A stretch of 64,000 bases of DNA from Aeromonas diversa CDC 2478-85. GTDB taxonomy: Bacteria; Pseudomonadota; Gammaproteobacteria; Enterobacterales; Aeromonadaceae. The stretch lies in the NCBI RefSeq assembly GCF_000819805.1, contig NZ_CDCE01000034.1, forward strand, positions 62,838 through 126,837. Reading direction: 5' to 3'. Shown one piece after another: positions 17,400 through 25,304 of this stretch. The notes below the pieces were generated by a model. The model did no database searches. It saw only the letters and a program-made list of their open reading frames with translations, and was not told the origin of the DNA. Positions within the stretch are counted from its first letter, which is position 1; the number at the start of each line of letters is the position of its first letter. Position numbers and translations under genes: made by a program.

Positions 17400-17716
17400 T
17401 GCCCTCACCCTGTATCGGCGATTGCCGCGCCGTCGGCGGCATCTGCCTCGGTTGCGGTCGCACCCTCGGCGAGATCGGGCGCTGGAGTGCCATGGACGAG
17501 GCGCAGCAGGTCGCCGTGATACAGGAGCTCCAGGGCGAGCGTAGCTCGGCCCGCTGCGAACGCTGCGGTGAGCCCCTCTATTGCGCCGTCTCGGCGGGTG
17601 AGGGGATCGAGGCCTGCTGGTGCAACCAGACCCGGCCACTGCCCATGGCGCCCGATGCTACCCAGTGTCTGTGCCGCCGCTGCCACGCTTTGGCTCAGCA
17701 GCAGGCGGGACGCTAA
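17399..17716 (+). CDS. DUF1289 protein fused to a cysteine-rich CWC-type domain
   Basis: The protein has 105 residues and 12 cysteines. The N-terminal 50 residues are DUF1289 (SPCIGDCRAVGGICLGCGRTLGEIGRWS). From about residue 52 a second cysteine-rich domain follows (RCERCGEPLYCAV, then EACWCN and CLCRRC), which looks like the separate CWC cysteine-rich family. Both parts are probably zinc or iron binding. It is translated from an ATG overlapping the cvfB stop, which suggests a linked role in RNA metabolism. Confidence 0.78.
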   Translation: MPSPCIGDCRAVGGICLGCGRTLGEIGRWSAMDEAQQVAVIQELQGERSSARCERCGEPLYCAVSAGEGIEACWCNQTRPLPMAPDATQCLCRRCHALAQQQAGR

Positions 17717-17719
17717 TGC

Positions 17720-17751
17720 GAAGAGGCCAGTCGGTGACGACTGGCCTCTTC
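17720..17751. terminator. Bidirectional terminator
   Basis: A 14-base perfect stem (GAAGAGGCCAGTCG / CGACTGGCCTCTTC, GTGA loop) lies between the convergent DUF1289 and DUF440 genes. T residues follow only weakly (CGTTATT). Confidence 0.75.
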
Positions 17752-17752
17752 G

Positions 17753-18070
17753 TTATTGGGCTGGGTACCAGCGCACATGGAGCGTCTGTTCGCGGCTCTC
17801 GAGCGGGACCAGAAACTTGGCGTAGATAGTTTCGAACTCGTCCTGATGATCGAGCAGTCCGACCCATACCTCGGCCCAGTCGGTCAGACTCACCTGTTCG
17901 CCCAGCTCGTTGGCCCAATCTTCGGCGGGCAGGGTGGCCTCGACCGCGCCGCGTTGCTCGAACTCCAGGGTGATGTCGACCACCTGCTCTGCGGTCAGGT
18001 GATCCGCCGCCTCTTCCAGGAAGCGATCGTAGGCCAATTCAACCAGTTGGTCCGGGGTTCTCTGTGTCAT
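17753..18070 (-). CDS. DUF440 (HI1450/YciU-like) acidic DNA-mimic protein, paralogue 1
   Basis: A 105-residue, very acidic protein. The pattern LVELAYDRFLEEAADHL, then EFEQRGAVEATLPAEDWANEL, then DWAEVWVGLLDHQDEFETIYAKFL, ending HVRWYPAQ, follows the DUF440 family, whose Haemophilus member HI1450 is described as a double-stranded DNA mimic. The ATG at 18070 has GGAGGAG upstream, so the longer ORF is not used. A second DUF440 gene lies at 19043 on the other side of mtgA; this copy is the more divergent one. Confidence 0.8.
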   Translation of the reverse strand: MTQRTPDQLVELAYDRFLEEAADHLTAEQVVDITLEFEQRGAVEATLPAEDWANELGEQVSLTDWAEVWVGLLDHQDEFETIYAKFLVPLESREQTLHVRWYPAQ

Positions 18071-18261
18071 AACTCCTCCATCAAAGCGGCCCAACTCTAG
18101 CAGCAATCCCGTCTGAGAACCACCTTGCCCCGATGGCAGGGGAAGACCATGCTTGAAGCCGCAGCAGGAGGCGTGATGAAGATACGGCGGTACAGGCTGA
18201 GCGTGCGACGCAGGCGAGAGGTATGGTGGTGGCATTTTTTGCCCCAGCTGGAGCAGGGCAG

Positions 18262-18291
18262 AAAAAAGGGGTCATCGTGAGAGGACCCCTT
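18262..18291 (-). terminator. Terminator of mtgA
   Basis: On the minus strand an eight-base stem (AAGGGGTC / GACCCCTT, ten-base loop) leads into six T residues 18 bases past the mtgA stop. Confidence 0.8.
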
Positions 18292-18308
18292 ATCGATGAT
18301 GCGCGGGC

Positions 18309-19055
18309 TTAAGGCGCCTGGCGCACCTGTTGCAGCGTTACACTGCCCAGCTGCTGCATCTGACGCCGGATCCAGGCCGAGCGTTTTGCTACATAGGGAG
18401 AGGGAGGATTGACCCGATAACGCCAGGGATTGGGGAGTGCGGCCGCCAGCAGGGAGGCCTCATAGGCGCTCAGACGGCGGGCTGGCTTGTGGAAGTAGTG
18501 CCTCGCGGCGGCCTCGGCACCATAGATGCCGGGGCCAAATTCGACGATGTTGAGATAGACCTCGAGGATACGCGCCTTGTCCCAGCCGAGCTCCATCAGC
18601 AGGGTAAACCAGGCCTCCAGCCCCTTGCGCAGGAAGCTGCGATCACTCCACATGAAGAGATTCTTGGCGGTCTGCTGGCTGAGCGTACTGCCCCCGCGCA
18701 CAGTGCGCCCCGACTCGTTGTGCTTGAGCGCGGCTTCAATGGCTTGCATATCGAAGCCGTTGTGTTGGGTGAAACGCTGATCTTCGGCCGCGATCACCGC
18801 CAGTTGCAGCGAGCCGGCAATGTCCTCGAGGGGAACCCACTCATGCTGGACCTGCTTGACCGGGGCTGGTGGGTCGATGGCGCGCAATACGCGCCAGCTC
18901 CACATAAAGGGATCGACAAAGCGCAGCACCCCGACAGAGATAATCGAGAGCATCAGCCCCCACAGCAGCAGGATCACCAGAAAACGCGGCAGGCGACGCC
19001 AGTGCCAGCGAGGGCGAGGCAGTGTGAGGGCAATAACGTCACTCACGGCAGCCAT
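18309..19055 (-). CDS. mtgA: Monofunctional peptidoglycan glycosyltransferase
   Basis: The 248-residue GT51 enzyme polymerises lipid II into glycan strands. One N-terminal transmembrane anchor ([19 protein letters not shown]) precedes the catalytic domain. The catalytic Glu lies in [15 protein letters not shown]. The other GT51 motifs are [34 protein letters not shown] and [20 protein letters not shown]. The start overlaps the end of the upstream DUF440 gene by 13 bases. Location: inner membrane, periplasmic catalytic domain. Confidence 0.95.
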   Translation of the reverse strand: MAAVSDVIALTLPRPRWHWRRLPRFLVILLLWGLMLSIISVGVLRFVDPFMWSWRVLRAIDPPAPVKQVQHEWVPLEDIAGSLQLAVIAAEDQRFTQHNGFDMQAIEAALKHNESGRTVRGGSTLSQQTAKNLFMWSDRSFLRKGLEAWFTLLMELGWDKARILEVYLNIVEFGPGIYGAEAAARHYFHKPARRLSAYEASLLAAALPNPWRYRVNPPSPYVAKRSAWIRRQMQQLGSVTLQQVRQAP

Positions 19056-19348
19056 TCAATATGACAGAACTTCTCTTCATCCGAGCGCGACAGCAGCAGG
19101 CGGGCGAAGAGATGGGTAAACTCCTCGGCCTCATTGACCAGGCCGATCCACACTTCGGCATACTCCTCCTCATTGGCAACAAAACCCACGTCGGCCTCCC
19201 AGTCATCACCGAGCTCGACTTCGGCCATCAAACCCTGTTCGTTATAGAGGGCGTTGAAGCGGGCAATTTCGTCGGCGGGAAGGTTGTCGGAAGCCAGCTC
19301 GAGAAAGAGCTCCATGGCGGTGTCGAGCAGTTGCATATGATCGTTCAT
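19043..19348 (-). CDS. yciU: DUF440 (HI1450/YciU-like) DNA-mimic protein, paralogue 2
   Basis: A 101-residue acidic protein close to E. coli Yci[33 protein letters not shown], then [31 protein letters not shown], then [22 protein letters not shown]. It has no strong ribosome site; GGAC lies at a plausible distance from the ATG at 19348. It overlaps and precedes mtgA, so it is probably the first gene of that transcript. Two family members within 1.3 kb suggest an old duplication. Confidence 0.85.
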   Translation of the reverse strand: MNDHMQLLDTAMELFLELASDNLPADEIARFNALYNEQGLMAEVELGDDWEADVGFVANEEEYAEVWIGLVNEAEEFTHLFARLLLSRSDEEKFCHIEWLP

Positions 19349-19586
19349 CAATCGGGTCCATAAAGAGGCGTGAGCCGGATGAGGGTGACGCAGCCAGAGG
19401 CTGCCGCGCATTTTATCCTTGTGCCGTTCCCTTGGCGAGCGGGAAACCGCTGTCCCGGCGGAAAGGGGCTTATCGACCCTTGCCCACGCGTCGCTGGGCG
19501 GCATGGGTTGCCTGTGCTCTAATAGCCTCCTTCGAGTGATCTTCATCAGCGACCCTGGGTGGGTTGGTAAGCAGTGGAGTTGAGCA

Positions 19587-20432
19587 ATGCAAGAGACGCA
19601 GTGGCATCAGATCATGGGACTGGGGGTTGCCGGTAATTTCGCCGGGCACCTGGAGCAGGCGGGGGAGGCTTCCGATTTCGTGGCCGTGATGGTCCGCGAC
19701 AAGTTGGCCCCCAAGGCGATGTTCCCCTTCTATGTGCCGGGCCGTGATGGCCAGCTGGGGGTCTATCCCCTCAGTAGCGATACCCTGTTACTGCCAGAGG
19801 CGGCCGTATCGGGGGATGAGAAAGTCCAGATTGAGCCGGAAGTGGCCCTCTTGTGTCAGGTCGAGTATCGTGATGGCAAGGTGAGTGCGCTGCAACCGGT
19901 GGCGTTCGGTGCCTATAACGACTGCTCCATTCGCCGGCCCAATGCGCGCAAGATCAGCGAGAAGAAAAACTGGGGGGCATGCAGCAAGGGGCTCTCGGCG
20001 ACCCTGATCCCCATCGATGGATTGCAGGCCGGTGGTCTGCTCGACGGTTATCGCATTGCCTGCTACCTGGAGCGCGACGGCGAGCTGATCCCCTATGGTG
20101 TGGACAGTGCCGTGGTGGATTACAGCTATTTTCACGATCGTCTGGTGGAGTGGATGAGCGACAAGCTCAATCATCAGGAAGATGAGGGCCCTGCCGAATA
20201 TCTGCTGGGGCTGCTCGAGGGTGCGGGTTACCCATCGCGTCTGCTCATCAGCATAGGGGCGACCCGCTACACCGACTTTGGTGAACGCAACTTCCTGGCC
20301 CCGGGGGATCTGAGCTGCGTGGTGCTCTACCCGGCCGCTCGCTACGATGAAGCTAAGGTGCAGGAGGCGATTCGTGCTCGCGCCTTCCCGGCGGATATGA
20401 GCCCACTGATCCAGGTGGTGCAAGCCCTCTGA
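19587..20432 (+). CDS. DUF5718-like protein, possibly of the fumarylacetoacetase fold
   Basis: The 281-residue soluble protein has no signal peptide. GLGVAGNFAGHLEQAGEASDF at the N-terminus, the central NDCSIRRPNARKISEKKNWGACSKG and SIGATRYTDFGERNFLAPGD near the C-terminus look like the DUF5718 family. Its acidic and glycine positions recall fumarylacetoacetate-hydrolase folds (the NDCS ... KNWGACSKG segment resembles their catalytic loop). The substrate is unknown. It is a single gene with a terminator. Confidence 0.6.
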   Translation: MQETQWHQIMGLGVAGNFAGHLEQAGEASDFVAVMVRDKLAPKAMFPFYVPGRDGQLGVYPLSSDTLLLPEAAVSGDEKVQIEPEVALLCQVEYRDGKVSALQPVAFGAYNDCSIRRPNARKISEKKNWGACSKGLSATLIPIDGLQAGGLLDGYRIACYLERDGELIPYGVDSAVVDYSYFHDRLVEWMSDKLNHQEDEGPAEYLLGLLEGAGYPSRLLISIGATRYTDFGERNFLAPGDLSCVVLYPAARYDEAKVQEAIRARAFPADMSPLIQVVQAL

Positions 20433-20455
20433 ATCTTACTCTGCGCTAAAAGCAA

Positions 20456-20481
20456 GAAGGCCAGTCATCAGACTGGCCTTC
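20456..20481. terminator. Bidirectional terminator
   Basis: An 11-base perfect stem (GAAGGCCAGTC / GACTGGCCTTC, ATCA loop) lies between two convergent genes. Confidence 0.78.
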
Positions 20482-20496
20482 GTCGTTATGGCGGGC

Positions 20497-21897
20497 TTAG
20501 TGGAGTATGTCACCCACGAAGTAAGCCAGCAGGGTAATGATGACAGTGAATATGAGGTTGAGGACCAGGCCGGCGCGCATCATCTCCCGCTGCCGGATGT
20601 GGCCGCTGGCGAAGACGATGGCGTTCGGGGGGGTGGCAACCGGCAGCATAAAGGCGCAGGAGGCACCGATCGCAATGAGAACCGAGATAACCACGGGGGA
20701 AACGCCCAGGGCCTCGGCCACGCCAGCGAACAGGGGCACCAGCAGGGCCGCAGTGGCGGTGTTGGAGACCAGCTCGGTCAGGAAGATGACAAAGGTGGCC
20801 AGGCAGAGCAGCACCAGGAACAGAGGCTGGTTAGCCAAGACAGCGGAGAGATGCTGGGCCAGGAAGGCATTGGCCCCGGTGTCTTTGAGGATCATGCTCA
20901 GCGTGAGACCACCGCCGAACAGCATCAGCACCCCCCAGTCGGTGTTCTGGTTGATGTCATCCCAGCTGGCGACGCGGCTGACCGCGATGGCAAGAATGGC
21001 GCCCATGGCGATCAGGGTATCGAGCTGGGCGATCCCCCCGAGCGCATCGGAGAGAGGCTGCGAGCCGATCCACAGGACTACGGTGGTGAGGAAGATGGCG
21101 AGCGTCGTCTTGCGCTCGTTATTCCAGACGATGTTCACCTCCTCGCTCTTGACCTGATGAGAGAGGGTCGGGCGGATCACCAGATAGAGCAGGGCGATGC
21201 CGACGGGCAGGAAGATAGCAACAACGGGGATGCCAAACTTGAGCCAATCGGTGAAGCTGAGCCCCATCTGGGCTGCGGCGATGGCGTTAGGGGGGCTGCC
21301 GACCAGGGTGCCGATCCCGCCGATACTGGCGCTGTAGGCGACGCCAAGCAAGACAAACACCAGGGTGCGACGCTCTTTATGAACATCCAGCCCTTTGAGC
21401 ATGCCGAGGGCCAGCGGCATCATCATGGCGGCGGTGGCAGTGTTGCTGATCCACATGGAGAGGCCGGCCGTCGCCGAGAAGAGCACCACGGTCGCCCATC
21501 CCAGATGCCCCTTGGCCAGTTGCATCATCTTGCCGGCCAGTTGGGTGTCCAGATGCTGTTTTGACAAGGCGGCCGCCAGCGCAAAGCCACCGAAGAAGAG
21601 AAACAGCACTGGGTTGGCAAAGCTGGTGAGCGACTTGGTCATGTCTGACACCCCGAGCAGGGTCGCCAGCACAGGAATCGCCAGAGCCGTGATGGTGATA
21701 TGCACCGCTTCGGTGAGCCAGAGGACGGCGATAAACACCAGGATGGCCAGCCCCTTGTTGACGTTGGGGTCGAAGGGCAGCCAGGCCAGCATGGCGACCA
21801 GCAGCAGTACGTCAGCAATGAGGATGCCGGATTTGATATCCAGCCAGCGTCGGGTCGAGCTCTGTGGCAGGCTCGAAGAAAAGTGTATGTCGCTCAT
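20497..21897 (-). CDS. DASS family sodium/dicarboxylate symporter
   Basis: The 466-residue inner-membrane protein is of the divalent anion:sodium symporter family, the group of VcINDY, which takes up succinate, fumarate and malate with Na+. Both halves of the inverted repeat carry the sodium/substrate motif Ser-Asn-Thr: SNTATAAMMMP in the first half and SNTATAALLVP in the second. Another family mark is GTLVGSPPNAIA in the first repeat and LPVATPPNAIVFASG in the second. The ATG at 21897 was chosen over an upstream one at 22005. It lies downstream of trxC, with a long inverted repeat between. Confidence 0.9.
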   Translation of the reverse strand: MSDIHFSSSLPQSSTRRWLDIKSGILIADVLLLVAMLAWLPFDPNVNKGLAILVFIAVLWLTEAVHITITALAIPVLATLLGVSDMTKSLTSFANPVLFLFFGGFALAAALSKQHLDTQLAGKMMQLAKGHLGWATVVLFSATAGLSMWISNTATAAMMMPLALGMLKGLDVHKERRTLVFVLLGVAYSASIGGIGTLVGSPPNAIAAAQMGLSFTDWLKFGIPVVAIFLPVGIALLYLVIRPTLSHQVKSEEVNIVWNNERKTTLAIFLTTVVLWIGSQPLSDALGGIAQLDTLIAMGAILAIAVSRVASWDDINQNTDWGVLMLFGGGLTLSMILKDTGANAFLAQHLSAVLANQPLFLVLLCLATFVIFLTELVSNTATAALLVPLFAGVAEALGVSPVVISVLIAIGASCAFMLPVATPPNAIVFASGHIRQREMMRAGLVLNLIFTVIITLLAYFVGDILH

Positions 21898-22009
21898 GAG
21901 ATTCCGTCGGGTTGTTGTTTTATTGGTGACAGGCATGTTACATCGTGGTAACCGTTTTCGAACAGTCAACCCTGCTGAAAATATGGTGCGACTCACAATA
22001 ATCAACGGC

Positions 22010-22046
22010 GATGCATCCTGCCCCTCTGCATTATGCAGGATGCATC
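22010..22046. repeat. Long inverted repeat between trxC and the DASS transporter
   Basis: Two perfect 12-base arms (GATGCATCCTGC and GCAGGATGCATC) flank a 13-base centre. The arms contain the self-complementary GATGCATC, and a second palindrome CTGCATTATGCAG overlaps the right arm. It ends seven bases from the trxC stop. There is no T tract, so it may be a 3'-end stabiliser, a poor terminator or an operator for the transporter gene. Confidence 0.6.
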
Positions 22047-22052
22047 ACTGGT

Positions 22053-22490
22053 TCAGGTTTCTCTGGGCAGACTCTGGAGCCACTGTGTGAATAGTGGCGC
22101 GGGCAGGGCTCCGCTACGCTGGGCGATCACCCTGCCGCGTTGGAAGACCAGCAAGCTTGGGATGCTGCGGATGGCAAAACGGGCGGCGATGGCGCTCTCT
22201 TTCTCGGTATCGAGCTTGGCGAAGCGGAAGGTGGGCTCGAGCTCCATGGCAACGCTCTTGAAGACGGGAGCAAATTGCAGACAGGGGCCACACCAGCTAG
22301 CCCAAAAGTCGATGACCACCGGCAGATCGGAGGCGATAAGAGCCTCAAAGTTGGCCTCGGTGGCCGTGACCGGAGTATGCTCGATGAGTGGCTGATGGCA
22401 ACGACCACAGCGCGCCTCTTGGGGGGCGCTATCAAGCTTCATTCGGTTCTTGGCATAGCAGCGGCTACAATAGGTGATGATGGAAGACAT
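22053..22490 (-). CDS. trxC: Thioredoxin 2
   Basis: The 145-residue protein has an N-terminal zinc domain with two CXXC pairs (C8/C11 and C28/C31) followed by a thioredoxin fold with the active site WCGPC at residues 66-70. The cis-proline is in RSIPSLLVF. This matches TrxC, a cytoplasmic disulfide reductase of the oxidative stress response. The start at 22490 has GAGGAGAC upstream; a longer ORF upstream is not used. It is divergent from the hybrid kinase, with only 42 bases between the two start codons, so the promoters must overlap. Confidence 0.94.
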   Translation of the reverse strand: MSSIITYCSRCYAKNRMKLDSAPQEARCGRCHQPLIEHTPVTATEANFEALIASDLPVVIDFWASWCGPCLQFAPVFKSVAMELEPTFRFAKLDTEKESAIAARFAIRSIPSLLVFQRGRVIAQRSGALPAPLFTQWLQSLPRET

Positions 22491-22532
22491 GCCGTCTCCT
22501 CGATGATTCGAAAACAATGAGAATAACACGGG

Positions 22533-25238
22533 ATGAACATGACGGAACGAAGCTATAACTGGCTGTGGGCCGGTCTGGTGCTCTCCATTCTGCTGTTGGT
22601 GGGAGGCGGCATCTATCAAATCAGGCAGCTTGAGCGTGCCGTCGCGCTGGTTCAGCGCGCCGATGAACTCTTCCACAATATCAGCGTGGGCACTGTGTCG
22701 GTCTTGGGTCATCCCATGGACGTCAAGGTAGGTGAGCGGCTGGAGCGGCTGCATCAAGAGACCGACGCGTTTGTGAGTTTCTATCGCGATTCGTCTTTCG
22801 AGCCGGCTGCTATCCAGCGCGATACCATCCTCGCTATCTTGGCTCAGTACATGCGCGAGCTGACCGCGCTTGGCTTTCAGATAGAGCAAGTTCGAAGCCT
22901 TGGCGAGGCTTATGAGCAGCAAATGGGCACCTTGACGGGCGTGAAACCTGTTGCGGCGCATCGACACGGCGGCGCAGAGGCGATCGCCCCCGACCCACAG
23001 CGGCTGCTGTCCATGGTCACCCCCGCCCAGGCCGAGAAGTTGGCTCCCCTCTATGACGAATGGCAGCAAGCTGATCATCGGATGCATCAGATGCGTGATC
23101 AACTGGCGGCCAACTCCCAGCTCTCGACGCTTCTCGAGTGGAAGATGGCGCAGAGCATGGAGATCAATCGCCTGAAACAGGTGCTCTATATCGGAACCGC
23201 CCTCATGGTTTTGCTCACCTGTATCACCATTGGCGGGATTTTACTGCAGCGAGACAAGCACCTGCGCGCCCTGGCGCGTCATGCACACATGCTGGCCAAG
23301 AGCCGCAGTGATTTCCTGGCCAACATGAGTCATGAGATCAGGACACCGATGAATGCGGTGATCGGCTTTACCTCGCTGACGCTGCAAACCGAGCTGACGC
23401 TGACCCAGCGCGACTATCTGAGCAAGATCAAGGTCGCCTCGGATAACCTGTTGCTGCTCATCAACGATATTCTGGATCTGAGTAAGTTCGAGTCGGGTAA
23501 CTTGACGCTCGAGGAGAGCGACTTCAGCCTGAATGCCCTGCTTGCCTCGCTGGCCGCCATGTTTGCCGACATGAGTGAGCGCAAGGCGCTCGAGGTGGTG
23601 ATAGACAAGGCTCCAGAGGTTCCCGACAGGCTGCGTGGCGACACCCTCAGGTTGGGTCAGGTGTTGATCAATCTGGTTGGCAATGCCATCAAATTTACCG
23701 AGAAGGGCATGGTTACCCTCACTATCTGTATCAATGAGCAGGGGCGGTTGGCATTTATGGTGAGCGATACCGGTATAGGTATCGATCCCGAGCAATGCTC
23801 AAGGCTGTTTCAGCCCTTCTCGCAGCTTGATGCCGGTTACACCAGAAAATATGGCGGTACCGGCCTTGGGTTGAGCATCTCGCAACGCCTGGTTGGACTA
23901 ATGGGGGGGACCATAGGAGTGGAAAGTGCGCCCGGTCAGGGGGCGCGCTTCTTCTTTGACATTCCCTTTTCGCCCGCCGTGTACGGAGGTGAGAGTGGCG
24001 AGCATCGACTACCCAAGGGGTGCGAGATCCTGCTGCTCGAGGACAATCCACTGGTGATGGCGTTGCTATGCAACATACTGCAGCGTGCCGGTGCCACTGT
24101 CCATGGGGCGACCACCCTGGACGAAGCCAGGGAGCAGGTCCGATTGGTCGGTGAGCGCCTCTCCATGGTGATCCTCGACTGGCGCCTCGGAAATGAAGAT
24201 GGTCTTGATCTGATCCCGGTGCTGCGTGGTCAACCGGCCCTGTCAACCCTGCCGGCGCTGGTGGTCAGTGCCTGGTCTCGGGATGGCTTGCATCAGCGAA
24301 TGGACTCACTGGGGCTGCAACACTTCTTGAGTAAGCCCGTGACAGAGCCGCAGCTGCTCGAAAAAGTGGTATCCCTCTTGACCCAAAGTGCACAGCAAGT
24401 TGCCCCGCCGCCTGAAGAGCGGGTCGATTGGGCGGGTGAGCTGGCCGGACTCAAGATCTTGCTGGCAGAGGATAATCGGGTGAATCAGCAGTTGATCGTC
24501 GAGTATTTGAGGCGCGTCGAGGTGCACACCGAGGTGGTCGATAATGGGGCCGAAGCGGTGCAATGGGTACTGCAAGATGAGTTTGATCTGGTGCTGATGG
24601 ATTTGCAGATGCCCGTCATGGATGGGCTGGAGGCGTCACGCCGGATCCGGCGTTATCGGTCGTCGAACGTCTTGCCCATCATTGCCCTGACGGCCAGTGC
24701 CATGCCTGAGGACAGGGGTCACTGCTTCGACGCCGGCATGAATGGCTATGTGACCAAGCCGGTGGGCAAGACGGAGCTCTATAAGGCCATCACTGAGTTG
24801 GTTTCAACCCGCACCAAGCAGGCCATGATGCCGACGCAGACGCTGCCTCTGTTCGATCGCGCTACGGCGCTAGTGAGAGTCAGTCAGGATGAAGAAGCCT
24901 TGATGGTGATGGCGAGCCAGTTTGTCAGTGAGCATAGGAACGCCATGCACCAGCTTGAGACTGCGCGGCAGAAGGGAGACAGGGAGCATCTGTGCCGTTT
25001 GTTGGGGTCCTTGAAAGGGTTGGCCGCGAATCTCATGGCAAAACGGTTGCAAAACGCCTGTGCCAAGCTCATGCATGCCGTGTTGGATGAGCGGGAGCTG
25101 CCCCAGTTTGACGAACTGCACGAGATTTTCGCACAAACCTTGAGCGCCATTGAGAGTTATCTGTCCACTCAGGAGAGTATCGATCTCTATGAGCGTCACG
25201 CCGAGCCGCAATGGCTCGCCGGCCTGGGAAAAGAATGA
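22533..25238 (+). CDS. Hybrid sensor histidine kinase with two receivers and a degenerate Hpt-like domain
   Basis: A 901-residue membrane kinase. A transmembrane segment near residues 10-29 and another near 217-238 enclose a periplasmic helical sensor region of about 185 residues. HisKA has the phospho-acceptor H267 in NMSHEIRTPMN. The ATPase domain has LVGNAIKF, DTGIGI and GGTGLGLSIS. Receiver 1 has D549 (VILDWRL) and receiver 2 has D690 (LVLMDLQMP). The C-terminal 110 residues look like an Hpt helical bundle, but the usual His in the His-x-Leu-Lys-Gly motif is Gly825 (LLGSLKGLAANL). The layout resembles BarA/EvgS-type phosphorelays. No response regulator gene is adjacent. The signal is unknown. 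Confidence 0.88.
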   Translation: MNMTERSYNWLWAGLVLSILLLVGGGIYQIRQLERAVALVQRADELFHNISVGTVSVLGHPMDVKVGERLERLHQETDAFVSFYRDSSFEPAAIQRDTILAILAQYMRELTALGFQIEQVRSLGEAYEQQMGTLTGVKPVAAHRHGGAEAIAPDPQRLLSMVTPAQAEKLAPLYDEWQQADHRMHQMRDQLAANSQLSTLLEWKMAQSMEINRLKQVLYIGTALMVLLTCITIGGILLQRDKHLRALARHAHMLAKSRSDFLANMSHEIRTPMNAVIGFTSLTLQTELTLTQRDYLSKIKVASDNLLLLINDILDLSKFESGNLTLEESDFSLNALLASLAAMFADMSERKALEVVIDKAPEVPDRLRGDTLRLGQVLINLVGNAIKFTEKGMVTLTICINEQGRLAFMVSDTGIGIDPEQCSRLFQPFSQLDAGYTRKYGGTGLGLSISQRLVGLMGGTIGVESAPGQGARFFFDIPFSPAVYGGESGEHRLPKGCEILLLEDNPLVMALLCNILQRAGATVHGATTLDEAREQVRLVGERLSMVILDWRLGNEDGLDLIPVLRGQPALSTLPALVVSAWSRDGLHQRMDSLGLQHFLSKPVTEPQLLEKVVSLLTQSAQQVAPPPEERVDWAGELAGLKILLAEDNRVNQQLIVEYLRRVEVHTEVVDNGAEAVQWVLQDEFDLVLMDLQMPVMDGLEASRRIRRYRSSNVLPIIALTASAMPEDRGHCFDAGMNGYVTKPVGKTELYKAITELVSTRTKQAMMPTQTLPLFDRATALVRVSQDEEALMVMASQFVSEHRNAMHQLETARQKGDREHLCRLLGSLKGLAANLMAKRLQNACAKLMHAVLDERELPQFDELHEIFAQTLSAIESYLSTQESIDLYERHAEPQWLAGLGKE

Positions 25239-25304
25239 AACTGATTTTTATTTCCGACGCTTTACAATAGAGCCTTTCCCATCCGGGTTGCCCAAGAGGT
25301 TGTC

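Noticed and set aside
22491..23102. Upstream extension of the trxC frame
   Set aside because: It runs antisense to the hybrid kinase gene, and the TrxC zinc domain starts at 22490 with a good ribosome site.
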